DNA of 64,000 nucleotides. Source: Melastoma dodecandrum (lineage: Eukaryota; Streptophyta; Magnoliopsida; Myrtales; Melastomataceae). The translations under genes were made by a program, and so were the position numbers. The notes beneath the pieces were generated by a model, which saw only the letters and a list, made by a program, of their open reading frames with translations, did no database searches and was not told where the DNA came from. The stretch is taken from positions 3,534,001 through 3,598,000 of the forward strand of contig JARUPY010000538.1 of NCBI GenBank assembly GCA_029817715.1. Direction: 5' to 3'. Below are positions 13,059 to 24,754 of this stretch, piece after piece (position 1 is the first letter of the stretch; the number at the start of each line of letters is the position of its first letter).

Positions 13059-15642
13059 ATGGACAGGCTTCTCCTGCACGGGATGCTCCACGGGACGATC
13101 TACGAGGTTGTCGGGGCATCCGACGGAATGAGAGGCTCCGCCTTCTTGCACAAGGTAATGGTTGTGGTATTTCTTTTTTCCTTACCGGTTCGATTCGTTG
13201 GGTGTTGATTTTCGGCGTGTTTGGATTAGATTACGAGGAAGGTTCAGTGTAATGGTTGCCGGAGGGATTCCAAACTCTACGTTACCGTGGATGTGGAGAA
13301 GATTAGGGTGTTTCGGTCGAGGCAAGTGCGGAGCGATGGATGCCACCCCAGGTGGAACGAGTCCTTCCACTTCTACTGCGCTCACGAGGCGTCTCAGATT
13401 ACGTTCTCGGTAAAGCAGGTCGAGCCGATTGGGGTTGGCGTGGTCGGGACGGCTTCCATGGCGGTGAGCGAGCTCATGAATGGGGAAGTCGATACTTGGC
13501 TTGAGATATCCCGCGGGGAACACCAGTGCCTGCTCCCCAACTCGAGAATCCACTTCAAGATTAGGTTCGATAGGGCTGATCAGGAGCCTGGGTGGTCTCA
13601 TGGGATCGAAGGGGCGGGGTTCGCAGGAGTTCCTTACACGTTGTTCCCTCAGAGGAAGAATTGTCGGGTCACGCTTTACCAGGATGCACATGTGGCGAAC
13701 GACTTCGATCCAGGGGTACGTCTCGCTGATGGGAAGTCCTATGAGCCTCAACGGTGTTGGGAAGACATCTTTGATGCCATATCCAACGCAAAGCACTTTG
13801 TTTACATCGCCGGATGGTCAGTGTACACCAAGATCACGCTTGTCAGGGATTTCGAGAGGTGGAAGGCCGGCGGGAACATGATCCTTGGGGAACTGCTCAA
13901 GAAGAAAGCAAGCGAAGGCGTTCGAGTGCTCATGCTCGTTTGGGACGACAAAACATCCGACGTCTTGAAGAAACACGGGATTATGGCCACTCATGACGAG
14001 GATACGAAAAGCTACTTCCACAATTCGAAAGTTCGTTGCGTGCTTTGTCCCCGGAATCCCGACAACGGACAAAGCATCGTGAAGGAAATTGAGATTGCAA
14101 CCATGTTCTCGCATCACCAAAAGATCGTGATCGTTGACCACGCAGCCTCCAATGATAAACTGACAAAAAGAAGGGTCGTTAGTTTCATCGGCGGGATCGA
14201 CCTCTGCGACGGGAGATATGACACACAGTCACATCCTCTGTTCAGGACCTTGGACACAACCCACCTGCACGATTTACACCAGCCGAATTTCCCCGGCTCG
14301 TCGGTCAAGAAAGGAGGCCCGAGAGAGCCTTGGCACGACGTGCACTGCAGGCTTGAGGGACCAATTGCTAGGGATATCCTGGTGAATTTCGAACAGAGAT
14401 GGAGGAAACAGGGTGGGGACGAGGAAGCGCTGCTCATCTTGAGGGGTGAACTCAAGGATGCGTTCTTATCTTCGTCCGAGGACTTGTTCCCTGATGACGA
14501 CCCCGAATCGTGGAATGTGCAATTGTTCAGATCGATTGATGGTGGGGCAGCAATAGGAATCCCGAGAACTCCTAAGGAGGTGGCTAACTTCGGCCTCATT
14601 CGAGGAAAGGAGTACATGATCGAGCGGAGTATACATGACGGCTACATAAATGCAATCCGACGAGCAAAGAGCTTCATCTATATCGAGAACCAGTACTTCC
14701 AAGGGAGTTCTTTCAGCTGGACTTCAAACGATCCGAAGGAGAACGAGGTAGGGGCGACGAATCTCATCCCGAAGGAACTTTCATTGAAGATAGTCAGCAA
14801 GATCGAAAATGGGGAGCGGTTCATGGTGTACGTTGTGATCCCAATGTGGCCAGAGGGCGTCCCTGAGAGCGACTCTGTTCAGACGATATTGCACTGGCAG
14901 ACAAAGACGATGGAAATGATGTACAAGGACATTGCTCGAGCCATTTGGGCGAAGGGGATCGACGCAGAACCGACGGACTATCTCGCATTCTTCTGCTTGG
15001 GGAATAGGGAGATGAGGAAGCAGGGCGAATACATTCCACCAGAACAGCCGAAGCACGATTCTGACTATGGCAGAGCTCAGTACCATCGCCGGTTCATGAT
15101 CTACGTTCACGCGAAGACAATGATAGGTACACTTCTCTTTGCATTATACCCGCGCAGGAATCATGAGATCAAATCCCGTGAAACATTTCTTGGTTTCTCA
15201 ATATGCAGTCGACGACGAGTATATAATCGTGGGGTCGGCGAACATCAACCAGAGATCGATGGACGGGGCGAGGGACACCGAGATCGCAATGGGGGCCTAC
15301 CAGCCGTGCCAACTGTGCAAGAAGCATCCCCCAAAAGGAAAGATCCACGGTTTCCGCCGCTCCCTGTGGTACGAGCACATGATGGAGAATCATGGGTGCT
15401 TCGACCAGCCGGACAGCCTGGAGTGCGTGGAGACAGTGAGGAAAATAGCTGAACAGAACTGGGAGCAATACTGCTCGAAGAAGCTGAAGGGGGACTTGCC
15501 GGGGCAGCTGATGAGGTACCCAGTCGAGGTCGCGAGGGACGGCGTGGTCAGGGCGGTCCCGGGGATGGAGCATTTCCCCGATACTAAGGCAAAAGTACTA
15601 GGTTCTAGATCCCACTTGTTGCCTGAATTGCTTACCACCTGA
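13059..15642 (+). CDS. PLDalpha: Phospholipase D, alpha type (C2-PLD)
   Basis: Three exons, 13059-13154, 13230-15126 and 15209-15642, with GT-AG introns of 75 and 82 bp, give 808 residues. Plant alpha-type PLDs are about 810. The enzyme hydrolyses phosphatidylcholine and related lipids to phosphatidic acid. An N-terminal C2 domain (about residues 1-130, starting [17 protein letters not shown]) should bind Ca2+ and membrane. Both HKD motifs are present: HQKIVIVD (H328, K330, D335) and HAKTMIVDD (H659, K661, D666). The second is rebuilt only after splicing the phase-1 intron at 15127. [19 protein letters not shown] and the C-terminal LLTT, all typical of plant PLDs, are also present. Reading through the second intron gives a wrong 721-residue version that loses the C-terminus. 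The exact alpha paralogue is uncertain. The gene looks intact. Confidence 0.95.
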
Positions 15643-16289
15643 CAACACAACACAACACAACACAGATTCCAAAATATGTTGTCCTAAAGTTGGTTTGCAT
15701 CTATTCAGAAATTCTTTTGAATGGGTTTGGGTCTTACCCCAACTTCACCCTCCACAAACGAAACAAGTCTTTCAACTCTACGTCCGATGCCAAACCTTTC
15801 CGTCGAAGTAAACCATGTTAGCTAATTTAGATCTTACTTTTTGGGTATAGATATAACATGTTAGTTTGAAAATATTTGTAAAATGGGGTTCAAGTTTCTC
15901 CATCTCCTCCAAAGGATAGTATTAGTTTCAATTACTTTTATTTGATTTAGGCTAGTGATAGTTGGCTATGGAATCGTGATTTAGGGCACTTCAATAATTT
16001 TTTAAGGTTTAGCGGATTTGGTCGATTTGTTAACTTGGGTGCTTTCCCTCAATTTTTTCCAAAAGTGAAATTAGTCAATTTAGTTGACTTGACTAGTTTA
16101 GGGTCGTGTTTATTCGGCAATAGTAACATATATTTTTTTGTGTTATTATGATTTAGGTTAGCATAGCATAGGGTCTTGAAAATTAAGGAAAATGACTTTT
16201 TATTTCTATCATTATAGGTACTGTTATTCATTTTTAAGGATACTTTGGTGCAAATGTACGATTTTCATCCTCGTCATTATTGTGATGAC
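15643..16289. other. 3' region of the PLD gene and spacer
   Basis: A short ACAAC repeat (15641-15664) follows the stop codon. The rest is T-rich spacer with no gene recognised. Confidence 0.45.
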
Positions 16290-17665
16290 ACGGTTATTGT
16301 TATTTGTGAATGACAAAATAATCAATGGGAATGAATGAGTATGATACGACAAAAGGACCAATTAAAAGTAGATGTAGAAGTTGATTATGTAAGTTTTGAA
16401 AGAATTATCATTCGTGTTATGGAGTTTAGCAAAAGTGAGTACGTTTGAGATATGTCATGAATATCTCGTACCTATGGTGACTATGAAGTGAAATTTGCTT
16501 TGGCCTCTATTGACGATGATGATGTAAGATTATTTGTTGAGTTTGTACAGTTAAATCCTAACCACATTCAACAAGTTTATATGCTTTTTGTCCATGGAAT
16601 TTCATACAACGAAGGTTGGGCATCCTGCAATAATGTCAGTAACATTACCTTCTTATAAATACCAGTTACTATAATACAACCCGAAATTATTATAGATGAA
16701 TTGAAAAGTAAAGCACTGGCAGAAGGCAACATTGATCAGGTTAGAGAAACTGATGTAGATCCAATGGTTGATGCATTTAATGATGTTTTGGCGTGTGGTA
16801 CTCGTGTTAGAGATGATGTAGATGAAGAGAGTCATGTTATTGTTGTGATTATGCAATCCAATGAAGATGTTGATTTGGAGGAGGAGATGTTTAACGATAT
16901 AGAAGGGAGAGATGATGAATATCATTGAATAGATGATGTAGTAGAAGGGTCACATGATGGAGCGGGACCGTCTAGAAAACGAGTTGAAATATCGCTTCAT
17001 TTTTACCTTGAGAGTAGTAATTTTGAGAAACTTATTTTTTTATGAGAATCGGAATGAAGTAGAAGCCGATGATATTGATTCTCTAACTGAATTTTGTAAA
17101 GGAATATGTTTCAAGCATATAACTCAAATCATTCGCACAGTAAATAGTTGTCATATTAAAATTCATTATAATTATGAGATAATAGAGTCGGATAAGAGAT
17201 TGTGGTCAATTTTTTGTGCTGAGTATGAGCGGGTATAAGAGGTGTTGTATTGTTTCGGGATCGTGTTAGATTAGATTTTAACTTCATGTCTCTATACTTT
17301 CATAGTTTTGTGATAGAATCGCCTATGTGAAGGTCTCTGTCTTAAGAAATGTGATAAAGGAACATTTTGACTACGAGGTGTTTCGGAGATGCGTACGGGA
17401 TGCAAAGAGGAAGACCATAACCATTAAATATGGTAATTGGGCGGGTTCCAATAATGGGTTGTCACATCTATTCAATGCAATTAGAATTGCAAATTAAGAG
17501 ACAATTGTTGATTGGGGCGATTCATATATTGTTGTCGACGTTAAAGTAATGCAATTTCAAACAGTATTTTGTTCTTTCGGACAAAGCATTACAGCTTTCA
17601 TTGGTTGATGACACATTCTTATATGAGAAATAAAAACATAAACTTTTATTGCATGTGGTATGGAT
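16290..17665 (+). pseudogene. MULE transposase relic, N-terminal part
   Basis: Broken frames align along their length with the transposase at 61.15-63.66 kb. A segment with DDDVRLFVEF..NPNHIQQVYML corresponds to DKDVRLLMKF..NPRHTQQVYVF. An acidic spacer follows, then LTEFCKGICF..HYNYEIIESDKRLW corresponds to LIDEFCKGMRF..HYNYEVVEFTKILW, and HFDYEVFRRCVRDAKRK corresponds to the DNA-binding region. Many stops and frameshifts make it non-functional. The relic is split at 17665 by an inserted repeat and resumes at 19712. Confidence 0.75.
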
Positions 17666-19706
17666 TGTAATACCCCAAATTTTTCCACCTGATCAACATT
17701 TCCTTTAAAATTGTAATCACACTCAAATCATCTAAGATTTCGGTAATTCATCATAAATCACCTTGATTGAGAAAAACCTTCAATCTCCTCAATCACTCCT
17801 CAAAAAATATCACATTCCCCATTAAAAAATATTATACCTTCTTTGTCCCATTAGAGGATGAACCTAGACACAATCCTCTTCTCACAACCTTACAATCCTA
17901 AAAAGGATGAAGGGGATCCATCGTTCCCCATCAGACATTCTATTTCCTTAGACAGCAAAGTCTCCAAAAAAAACTATCAGACAATCCGGGCTAATCCTTC
18001 TAAGGGGAGACAATCAGACGTTCCTCTAGGACGCTCCACCCCCTCGGGGAATCAGAGGCCAATTCCTCCTCCCTATACATCAATGTCGGAGGCTAACTCC
18101 TCCCAACGTACACACAGAAACCAGAGCCAAGGATTCCCCCTATCCAGTGCTGACGAGCCAAAGCCTCCTGACTAGCGGACGCCCGTCTCTCCAATGTCAC
18201 CGCCTCCTGCCACAGCCACAACCCAAGCAGGCTGCTCCAAGGCAGCCTTTTAACGAGCTCCCCGGCATCCTTCTTCCTCCCCAGGCAATCTTAGGGTGAG
18301 GCAACCCCTCGGTGAGTTTTCAGTCTTTTTACTAATAATCATGCAGCCACTCTTTCACCTTAGAGCATGGCTGACCACCTTTCGTATTTTTTTTGAACTC
18401 GTTGCATGTGCATGTGAACGTAAAACCGAGCCCCGACGGAGCAAGACAACCTCGGCCAGAATGCTGGGGAAGTATTCGATGGTTCATAACTTTCTTGTCC
18501 GGTGTTGGATCAATCAGGTGGTATCTCTTTCTTATTTGATTATGCATCTTTTTCAATTTGTTTGAGGTCATTTGGAGTCTCGTAGACTGAAAGTCGTACT
18601 TGGGAGCGGCGGAGAACCTTCGGGTTTCCCAGTTCCGCCGTCTCCGAGCATTATAGGCCAAAAGGGGGTCCATGCTTATTGGCTGATCCCAACTTCTCCA
18701 TACCGAATTATCTCCAATGGGTGATGGTCTTGAAAAAAATTTTCTTTTATATTTATGACGATCGAGGACCGAGATAGGACCACGGAAGTTAAGGGCGTGC
18801 GTGCAATTTGCAGCTAACCTGCATACTGTAGTCCCACTTCCGAGGGGATCTCGAGAGATCCGACTGTTGGATCGTCTCCAAATTTTCAGACATAAAATAG
18901 ACTGAAATACGGTTGCATACATATGTATTTCGACCGTTGAAGTTTCTCGTAGAATCGAATACGAATCGATAAACAGAACACATGCGGGGCTGTACTTTCT
19001 ATACATGCGAGGCTGTCTTTTGACCGTTGAAGTTTCTTGACAGACATGTTTTTATCTTATACACACGTTACTTATTCCTATTTTTCTTTGAGGTGTTAAT
19101 TTAGAGTAAATAAAAAAGTCCGCGTGAATGTCCGACTTCGTAATTCCATAAGTCGAGATCCCGCCATTCAATTAATATGTCATCTTAATGAATGATTGGA
19201 TTTTCATTCTTTTGATAGCATATCCCATTTTTTCTTGTTTCCGTTGCATGAAAATCCGACATTGTTTCAATGATTCGACAAGATGGATCTCGGAAATGGA
19301 GTCCCAGAGTGGAGGCGCGCGAGGGGAACCCGTGGTGGAGGCACGTCACCAAAGCGGCCCCAACTGATGAAACCTTAGCCGATGACATGCCATCCCGGCG
19401 GGTCTCAGGTACATGAGGGAGGTGCAGGCCTCCCGATTTTCTTTATATCCACATTTAACGGGCAGTGGGCCCAAGTGCATAGCCTACGATCACCATCCTT
19501 CCCCGCCCCCTTTGATCTCAATAATTGTCTGTGATTGTCCGCATGCTTTAGGCCCGTAGGATTATTGTTGCATGTTGTTTGCTATCAATAAATATGAGTT
19601 CGAGCCCAAAAACTCGAATCGGGTTCAACGCCCGTAAAACATTGACATGAGTTCGGAGTTATGCCCTAATCGGGTCCAATGCCCGTAGGCGCGTGTACAT
19701 CCCGGA
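17666..19706 (-). mobile_element. 2.04-kb insertion in the MULE relic, probably a solo LTR
   Basis: It is flanked by TGGAT on both sides (17661-17665 and 19707-19711). The site is confirmed because joining the flanks restores the alignment to the other MULE copy, with ..LLLHVVW on the left and ..VPLGFAIIGKESY on the right. The plus-strand start TGTAATACCCC means the element ends GGTATTACA on its own strand. The right end (CCGGA) is not a standard CA. The right quarter is an inverted relative of 42.83-43.26 kb. Frames inside (for example 17858-18175 plus and 18332-19006 minus) match no protein I recognise. Confidence 0.7.
19180..19700 (-). repeat. Dispersed repeat shared in inverted orientation with 42.8-43.3 kb
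   Basis: The reverse complement reads CATGTCAATGTTTTACGGGC, then a GG.CCCGATTC block, GGCCTAAAGCATGCGGACAA, and later ACCTCCCTCATGTACCTGAG. The same ordered blocks occur on the plus strand at 42880-43150. This makes the two insertions members of one LTR family. Confidence 0.65.
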
Positions 19707-19711
19707 TGGAT

Positions 19712-20250
19712 GATATAAAGTTTTATTGCATGTGCCGCTTGGTTTTGCTATTATTGGTAAAGAAAGCTACGATTCATCGAGTTTGTTCATTAGATGCATT
19801 AAAGTGTATGTAGTAAATAATCGTACGAACGATATTTATTTGATATCCAATAGAGATTTTGATATTCAAATTGTTGTTAGTGAAATCGACGTTAGTTACT
19901 TTTACATGATATGAATATACAAGGAGTGTTTTTCCACTCGTAGGCGCAATCGTTGTACCACGCAATCAATCACAAAAGAATTTGTTGCCCCATTGTCTAC
20001 CATCGCCAACACCCGCTTACGTTACACCATCAATAAAACGAACATTAACCTGTTAGTACTCACGTTTTTCCTCAGTCGCTGTGCCTTAAGAGCTATAATG
20101 AGGCAAGACGATATTATCATTCTTAAGTCGCGTTTCAAAAGATGACTCTAAGACAAAGTTGCCGTTTGAAATAGTAACGTAGGCAACTTAGAAAAATTTC
20201 GCCTCGGAGAGGGCTACTTGTTGTCTGATCAATATCACATCGAATTTCAT
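19712..20250 (+). pseudogene. MULE transposase relic, continuation
   Basis: After the 2.04-kb insertion the relic continues with VPLGFAIIGKESYDSS, followed by a CIKVYVV..DIYLISNRDFDI segment. This corresponds to IPLAFAIVDEESYQSW and CLKRYVV..GVCLISDRHSGI in the copy at 61-64 kb. This is the central transposase core. The second catalytic Asp of ISDRH reads ISNRD here, consistent with decay. The right limit is approximate. Confidence 0.65.
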
Positions 20251-20346
20251 TGAAAGCAGCTGACATCAAATCTCATTTAAAGCAGCTTCTCAAACAACAA
20301 TAGCGTCCTTTGTACTTTGACAAAATTTTCTCGAGTTACCAAACAA

Positions 20347-20355
20347 CGAATTCTT
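20347..20355. repeat. Target-site duplication, left
   Basis: CGAATTCTT precedes the long-inverted-repeat element and CGAATTCTC follows it at 24755-24763. Eight bases are identical, or nine with one mismatch. Confidence 0.65.
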
Positions 20356-21388
20356 GGAAGCGGCTAACGGTACGTGCACGTAACGGTTACATAGTTTACT
20401 AATTAATACTAACGAAAAGTAGTAAAATTTACTAAAAGTTGACCGTTACTAACGAAGTCAACGCATATTTAGTAAAAAATGTAGTAAAATTTACTATTTT
20501 TCGGTCAACTTTTAGTAAAATCAACGCAAACTTAGTAAAAAGTATGGAAATTTTACTACTTTTTCACTGTTCATTCCAGTTTAAGTTTACTACTTTTGCG
20601 CTGACTTTACTAAAACATTTCCGTTAGTAACTTCCACGCAGAATTAGTAAAAAAAGTAGTAAAATTTACTCCTTTTTTTACAAATTTTGCGTTGACTTTA
20701 CTAACTTTTTTCGTATTTTAGTAAAGTCAAACCAGTTTTAGTAAAAAAAGGAGTAAAATTTACTACTTTTTTTACTAATTCTGCGTTGACTTTACTAACG
20801 GAAATGTTTTAGTAAAGTCAGCGCAAGATTAGTAAAAAACGTAGTAAATTTTACTACTTTTTACTGTACGAAATATGCCGATAATTAGTAACTGTTTACT
20901 AATTCTGGTGTTTTTTTTAGTAAAAAACTCTTCCTCTTAGTGAATTTTACTAATTTTGAGTTGTTTTTACTAAAAAAAGTAGTAAACAGTTACTAAAAAC
21001 TGAAGGCGTTTACTAACAAATTTACTAATTAGAACAGTGTTTCCGAACCTAACTCCGAACCTATTTATGTTGTGAAATTACCTCTCTACCCTGGTTACTA
21101 AACTTATTACTAATTTACTAAACATATTACTAATTTTGTTTTCATTTAGTTCAACTGCGTAAATATTACTAACTTAATTACTAATAATGAGGTCTAGTGT
21201 CGTAAAATTTACTAACTTTTTTTTATAATAATATCCTCGTCCACAGCACATCCCAGATCTTCTGCTGGCCGTCCTCTTCAACCCACACACATTCTGCAGG
21301 TCATCCTCCGAGATCTTCGGCTGGAGGGCAGTAACGTTGGTTTGACAGTTAGGGTTTATGTGTTCCCCCGCTTCCGTTTTCCCCTTTG
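20356..21388 (+). repeat. Left arm of the long inverted repeat
   Basis: The first 40 bases contain the 12-bp palindrome TACGTGCACGTA. After that the sequence is an array of roughly 80-110-bp blocks, each centred on AGTAAAATTTACT or a variant, joined by GTTGACTTTACTAA-type spacers. The inner end is a non-repetitive segment near 21245-21388 that looks like a 5' leader. A frame at 20439-20627 reads only the repeat. Confidence 0.8.
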
Positions 21389-21404
21389 TTTTTTGTCATT
21401 CAAG

Positions 21405-22077
21405 GTGACCCAGAAGCGCGAGATCGCGGTCATGAAGATGGTGAAGCACCCTCACATCGTGGAGTTGCATGAGGTGATGGCGAGCAAGTCGAAGATTTAC
21501 ATCGCCATGGAACTGGTCAGGGGCGGGGAGTTTTTCGCGAAGGTTTGGAGGGGGAGGCTGAGGGACGAGGTCGCGAGGATGTACTTCCAGCAGTTGATTT
21601 CGGCGATCGATTTCTGCCACAGCCGGGGTGTCTATCACCGTGACCTGAAGCCCGAGAATCTGCTGTTGGATGACGAGGGGAACCTCAAAGTCTCCGACTT
21701 TGGGTTGAGCGCCTTCTCCGAGCATCTGAGGAATGATGGTTTGCTGCACACCACGTGCGGCACACCTGCGTATCATGGCGATGTATCGAAAGATCCACAA
21801 AGGTGATTTCAAATGTCCACAGTGGTTCTCTTCTGATGCGAGGAGACTCATCACCAAGCTACTCGATTCGAACCCAAGCACCAGAATAACCATTTCCAAG
21901 GTGATGGAGTCTCCTTGGTTCAACAAATCTGTGCCTAAAATCTTAAGGAGCAAGGAAGAATTGGAATTCAGCTCGTTCGATTGTGCGGATGATGCGGTGA
22001 TGGAAAGAAGTGCAAGGAACGAGCTTAGGCCTGCACTCAAGGATGTGCTGTGGACGTCAAACCCAACTCCCGCTTGA
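21405..22077 (+). pseudogene. Captured CBL-interacting protein kinase (CIPK) fragment
   Basis: Kinase sequence starts inside the N-lobe ([17 protein letters not shown], just after an AG). It keeps the catalytic loop [16 protein letters not shown], the DFG in [14 protein letters not shown] and TTCGTPAY. At about 21771 it jumps straight to [18 protein letters not shown] in another frame. About 40 residues of the C-lobe, including the APE segment, are missing at this junction. It ends NPTPA-stop at 22077, so the FISL/NAF motif that binds CBL proteins is absent, as are the glycine loop and the catalytic Lys. CIPKs are Ca2+-signalling kinases; this copy cannot encode an active one. It lies inside the long-inverted-repeat element and was probably captured by it. 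Confidence 0.88.
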
Positions 22078-23012
22078 ATGAGAGATGTTATAATCTTCGA
22101 CTGTCTGAATCAATCCCATGTTCTGTCAACTAAGTCTGTAATGTGTTCGGGTTTGGATCACGTGCCGAATTGTCTTGTGTATGTATTCTGTTTCTGTTTG
22201 AATCGTTTGTGATTAAGCAATTGTTTGTTGTCCTGGAATCAAAATTCAGCTTCATACCTATCATTTGGATTATTGCCAAGGTTTTGTGAGTTCACATGTG
22301 ACCAGACAACACCAATTTCGCCACTACAAGATATCCATGTTACTTCTACTAGACAAAAGACTAGCCTTTCTGCCGTGTTCAATTTGGATTTGAGAAGAGG
22401 ACAGGCCAACTTGGAGTATAGTCTGATTCCTCTTCAACTATGGCGTCTCTCGACTCAACCCTCACAATCCAACCCCGTTCTTGTGACATTCTGGGTGTGG
22501 TTGAGTCATTGTCTTGTTTTAGTACGGGATTGTTTTGCACCTGGGAATGAAATGGTGATGAACCAGAATAATGGCTTTCACCATGCGAACCAATGGTTGC
22601 CAAAAATTGGGCCTCAAAATGGAACCGATTGAAACAACACAATATCAGGACAAAGCCCAGAAGAAGCAAGCAATCTGTATGACAAAAGCAAATGTTTGAT
22701 CCTGTGAGATCCATTCGCATTAAGCCCAAAAATCTCAATTACAACCTCTTCTTGAAAAACTATTTTTATGGCCGACGTACGCCATGCTTCATATCGGATC
22801 TTCTTAGCCGCAAAATCTATCTCCTCGTCCATAATACCGGGATTGTCCCCGGTATCCTCGTCGACCTCCCCATTGACACTGCCCCATTCTAGTACAGCTG
22901 TCGGATGCTGATACGAGAAACTATCAGGATTCCTCATTACAATGACACTAGGAAGTGCCAAGTTGTTCTCAGGCTTCAGCTCATAGAATGACCATGCCGA
23001 CCAGGTACTCAG
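22078..23012. other. Interior of the element: kinase 3' part and unidentified sequence
   Basis: The first part looks like a CIPK 3' untranslated region. A minus-strand frame at 22961-22614 (115 codons, with SYQHPTAVLEWGSVNGEVDE and GIMDEEIDFAAKKIRYEAW) has the composition of real coding sequence. It is probably another captured exon, possibly from the same AP2/B3 donor or another regulator. I cannot name it. Confidence 0.4.
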
Positions 23013-23295
23013 ACGGCTTGGAACGATACATCAGCCAACACAGCTTCGGTAGTGTGGCAGCTATGGAATTCGTGCTCCTCACAGGATTTCTGGATCTGTG
23101 AGATGATTCGGGGGGGGATCCCCACTCCGAGGGTTGATCGTTGCACTGGCATAGGTCATGGCTGCTTCCTCGTCAGTTATGAATGTCCCCAGCCAGATCC
23201 TTGGGTGATTTGCATAGATTTGGGCGCCCTAGTGACATTATACTGCTGGACGACTCCTTTGAATTTCTGGAGGCTTTGGTGCCACGATGGGGACG
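23013..23295 (-). pseudogene. Captured AP2/B3 (RAV-like) transcription factor fragment
   Basis: Reverse frames give KFKGVVQQ, then after a frameshift GAQIYANHPRIWLGTF and ITDEEAAMTYASA, then IQKSCEEHEF and TTEAVLADVS. KGVVxQ and GAQIYxxHxRxWLGTF are hallmarks of AP2 domains of the AP2/B3 (RAV and related) class rather than SHN-type ERFs. The TEAVL segment resembles the region after AP2 in the At1g50680-like subgroup. Frameshifts split the domain and no B3 domain was found, so it is a dead fragment. It points opposite to the CIPK piece, so the element holds parts of two unrelated genes. Confidence 0.72.
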
Positions 23296-23642
23296 CCTGT
23301 TAACTTGTGGGGTCAGGATGCTGCTGTTCGAGTCAGAAGCCTCTAGCAACAACCTCCTCCGTTCCCGATCCAGCGACCGCACTCAGCATCTCTTTCTCCA
23401 CCGCCATCCCCTACCGCAGCAGCCATCTAAAGTAAAATATTTAAACACCACCGGTCAATAAGATATTGAATCAATATAAAAGTCGAACGACTAAATCAAT
23501 AATCAGCCCAACCATCCCCATCTCCATGATTCTCAAAAGATACCCCACAGCAAATCGCACCCACAAGCTCCTCAACAACAATCACGCCCTGCTCACAAAT
23601 TAGGTCAAAGCGAGGAAAGGAAAAAATAGCCCACAAATCAAA

Positions 23643-24754
23643 AGAAGGGGAAAACAGAAGCGAGGGAACACATAAACCCTAACTTTCAAAACAACGTTAC
23701 TGCCCTCCAGCCGAAGATCTCGGAGGATCACCTGCAGAATGTGTGTGGGTTGAAGAGGACGGCCAGCCGAAGATCTGGGATGAAGTCGACCTGCAGCAGG
23801 AACTCGGGGAGGACGTGCAGCCAGGAAACCCAAATCCAACGACAAACGCTTTACCAATATTATATTAAATGCGGATCTGTGTGTTAAAAAGTTAGTAAAT
23901 TTTACGACACTAGACCTCATTATTAGTAATTAAGTTAGTAATATTTACGCAGTTGAACTAAATGCAAACAAAATTAGTAATATGTTTGGTAAATTAGTAA
24001 TAAGTTTAGTAACCAGGGTAGAGAGGTAATTTCACAACATAAATAGGTTCGGAGTTAGGTTCGGAAACACTGTTCTAATTAGTAAATTTGTTAGTAAACG
24101 CCTTCATTTTTTAGTAACAGTTTACTACTTTTTTTAGTAAAAACAACTCAAAATTAGTAAAATTTACTAAGAGGAAGAGTTTTTTACTAAAAAAAACACC
24201 AGAATTAGTAAACAGTTACTAATTATCGGCATAATTCGTACAGTAAAAAGTAGTAAAATTTACTACGTTTTTTACTAACCTTGCGCTGACTTTACTAAAA
24301 CATTTACGTTAGTAACGTCAACGCAGAATTAGTAAAAAAAGTAGTAAATTTTACTCTTTTTTTTTACTAAAACTGGTTTGACTTTACTAAAATACGAAAA
24401 AAATTAGTAAAGTCAACGCAAAATTTGTAAAAAAAATGAGTAAATTTTACTACTTTTTTTACTAATTCTGCATTGACGTTACTAACGAAAATGTTTTAGT
24501 AAAGTCAGCGCAAAAGTAATAAACTTGAACTAGAATGAACAGTGGAAAAGTAGTAAAATTTTCATACTATTTTACTAAGTTTGCGTTGACTTTACTAAAA
24601 GTTGACCGAAAAGTAGTAAATTTTACTACATTTTTTACTAAATATGCGTTGACTTCGTTAGTAACGGTCAACTTTTAGTAAAATTTACTACTTTTCGTTA
24701 GTATTAATTAGTAAACTACGTAACCGTTACGTGCACGTACCGTTAGCCGCTTTC
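23643..24754 (-). repeat. Right arm of the long inverted repeat
   Basis: This is the reverse-complement partner of 20356-21388. It is about 80 bp longer, mainly because of extra sequence near 23775-23870 between the leader-like block and the TTAGTAAA array. Differences from the left arm are scattered single bases. Confidence 0.8.

Larger units (their letters stand above)
20356..24754. mobile_element. Long-inverted-repeat MULE-like element carrying host gene fragments
   Basis: This 4,399-bp element has ends GGAAGCGGCTAACG (left) and GAAAGCGGCTAACG (right, reverse complement). The inverted arms run from 20356 to about 21388 and from about 23643 to 24754, and they match over nearly their whole length. 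The arms consist of repeated TTAGTAAA/TTTACTAA words with many AGTAAAATTTACT palindromes. A leader-like segment (AGATCTTCGGCTGGAGGGCA) forms their inner end. Between the arms lie a CIPK kinase fragment and an AP2/B3 fragment, both broken. No transposase is present, so it is non-autonomous. Long inverted ends, a roughly 9-bp target duplication and captured gene pieces fit a Pack-MULE. It ends about 1.0 kb before the ATG at 25756. Confidence 0.8.

Noticed and set aside
13182..13796. 204-codon minus-strand frame
   Set aside because: Shadow of the PLD coding exon, as are the other frames between 13.2 and 15.65 kb on the minus strand.
13287..15452. A single 721-codon PLD frame taken as the whole gene
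   Set aside because: It lacks the N-terminal exon, and it reads through the intron at 15127, losing the second HKD motif and the true C-terminus. The spliced model fits the family length and ends.
20439..20627. Small protein from the TTAGTAAA arm
   Set aside because: It reads only repeat words. The same words in the other arm do not keep a frame.
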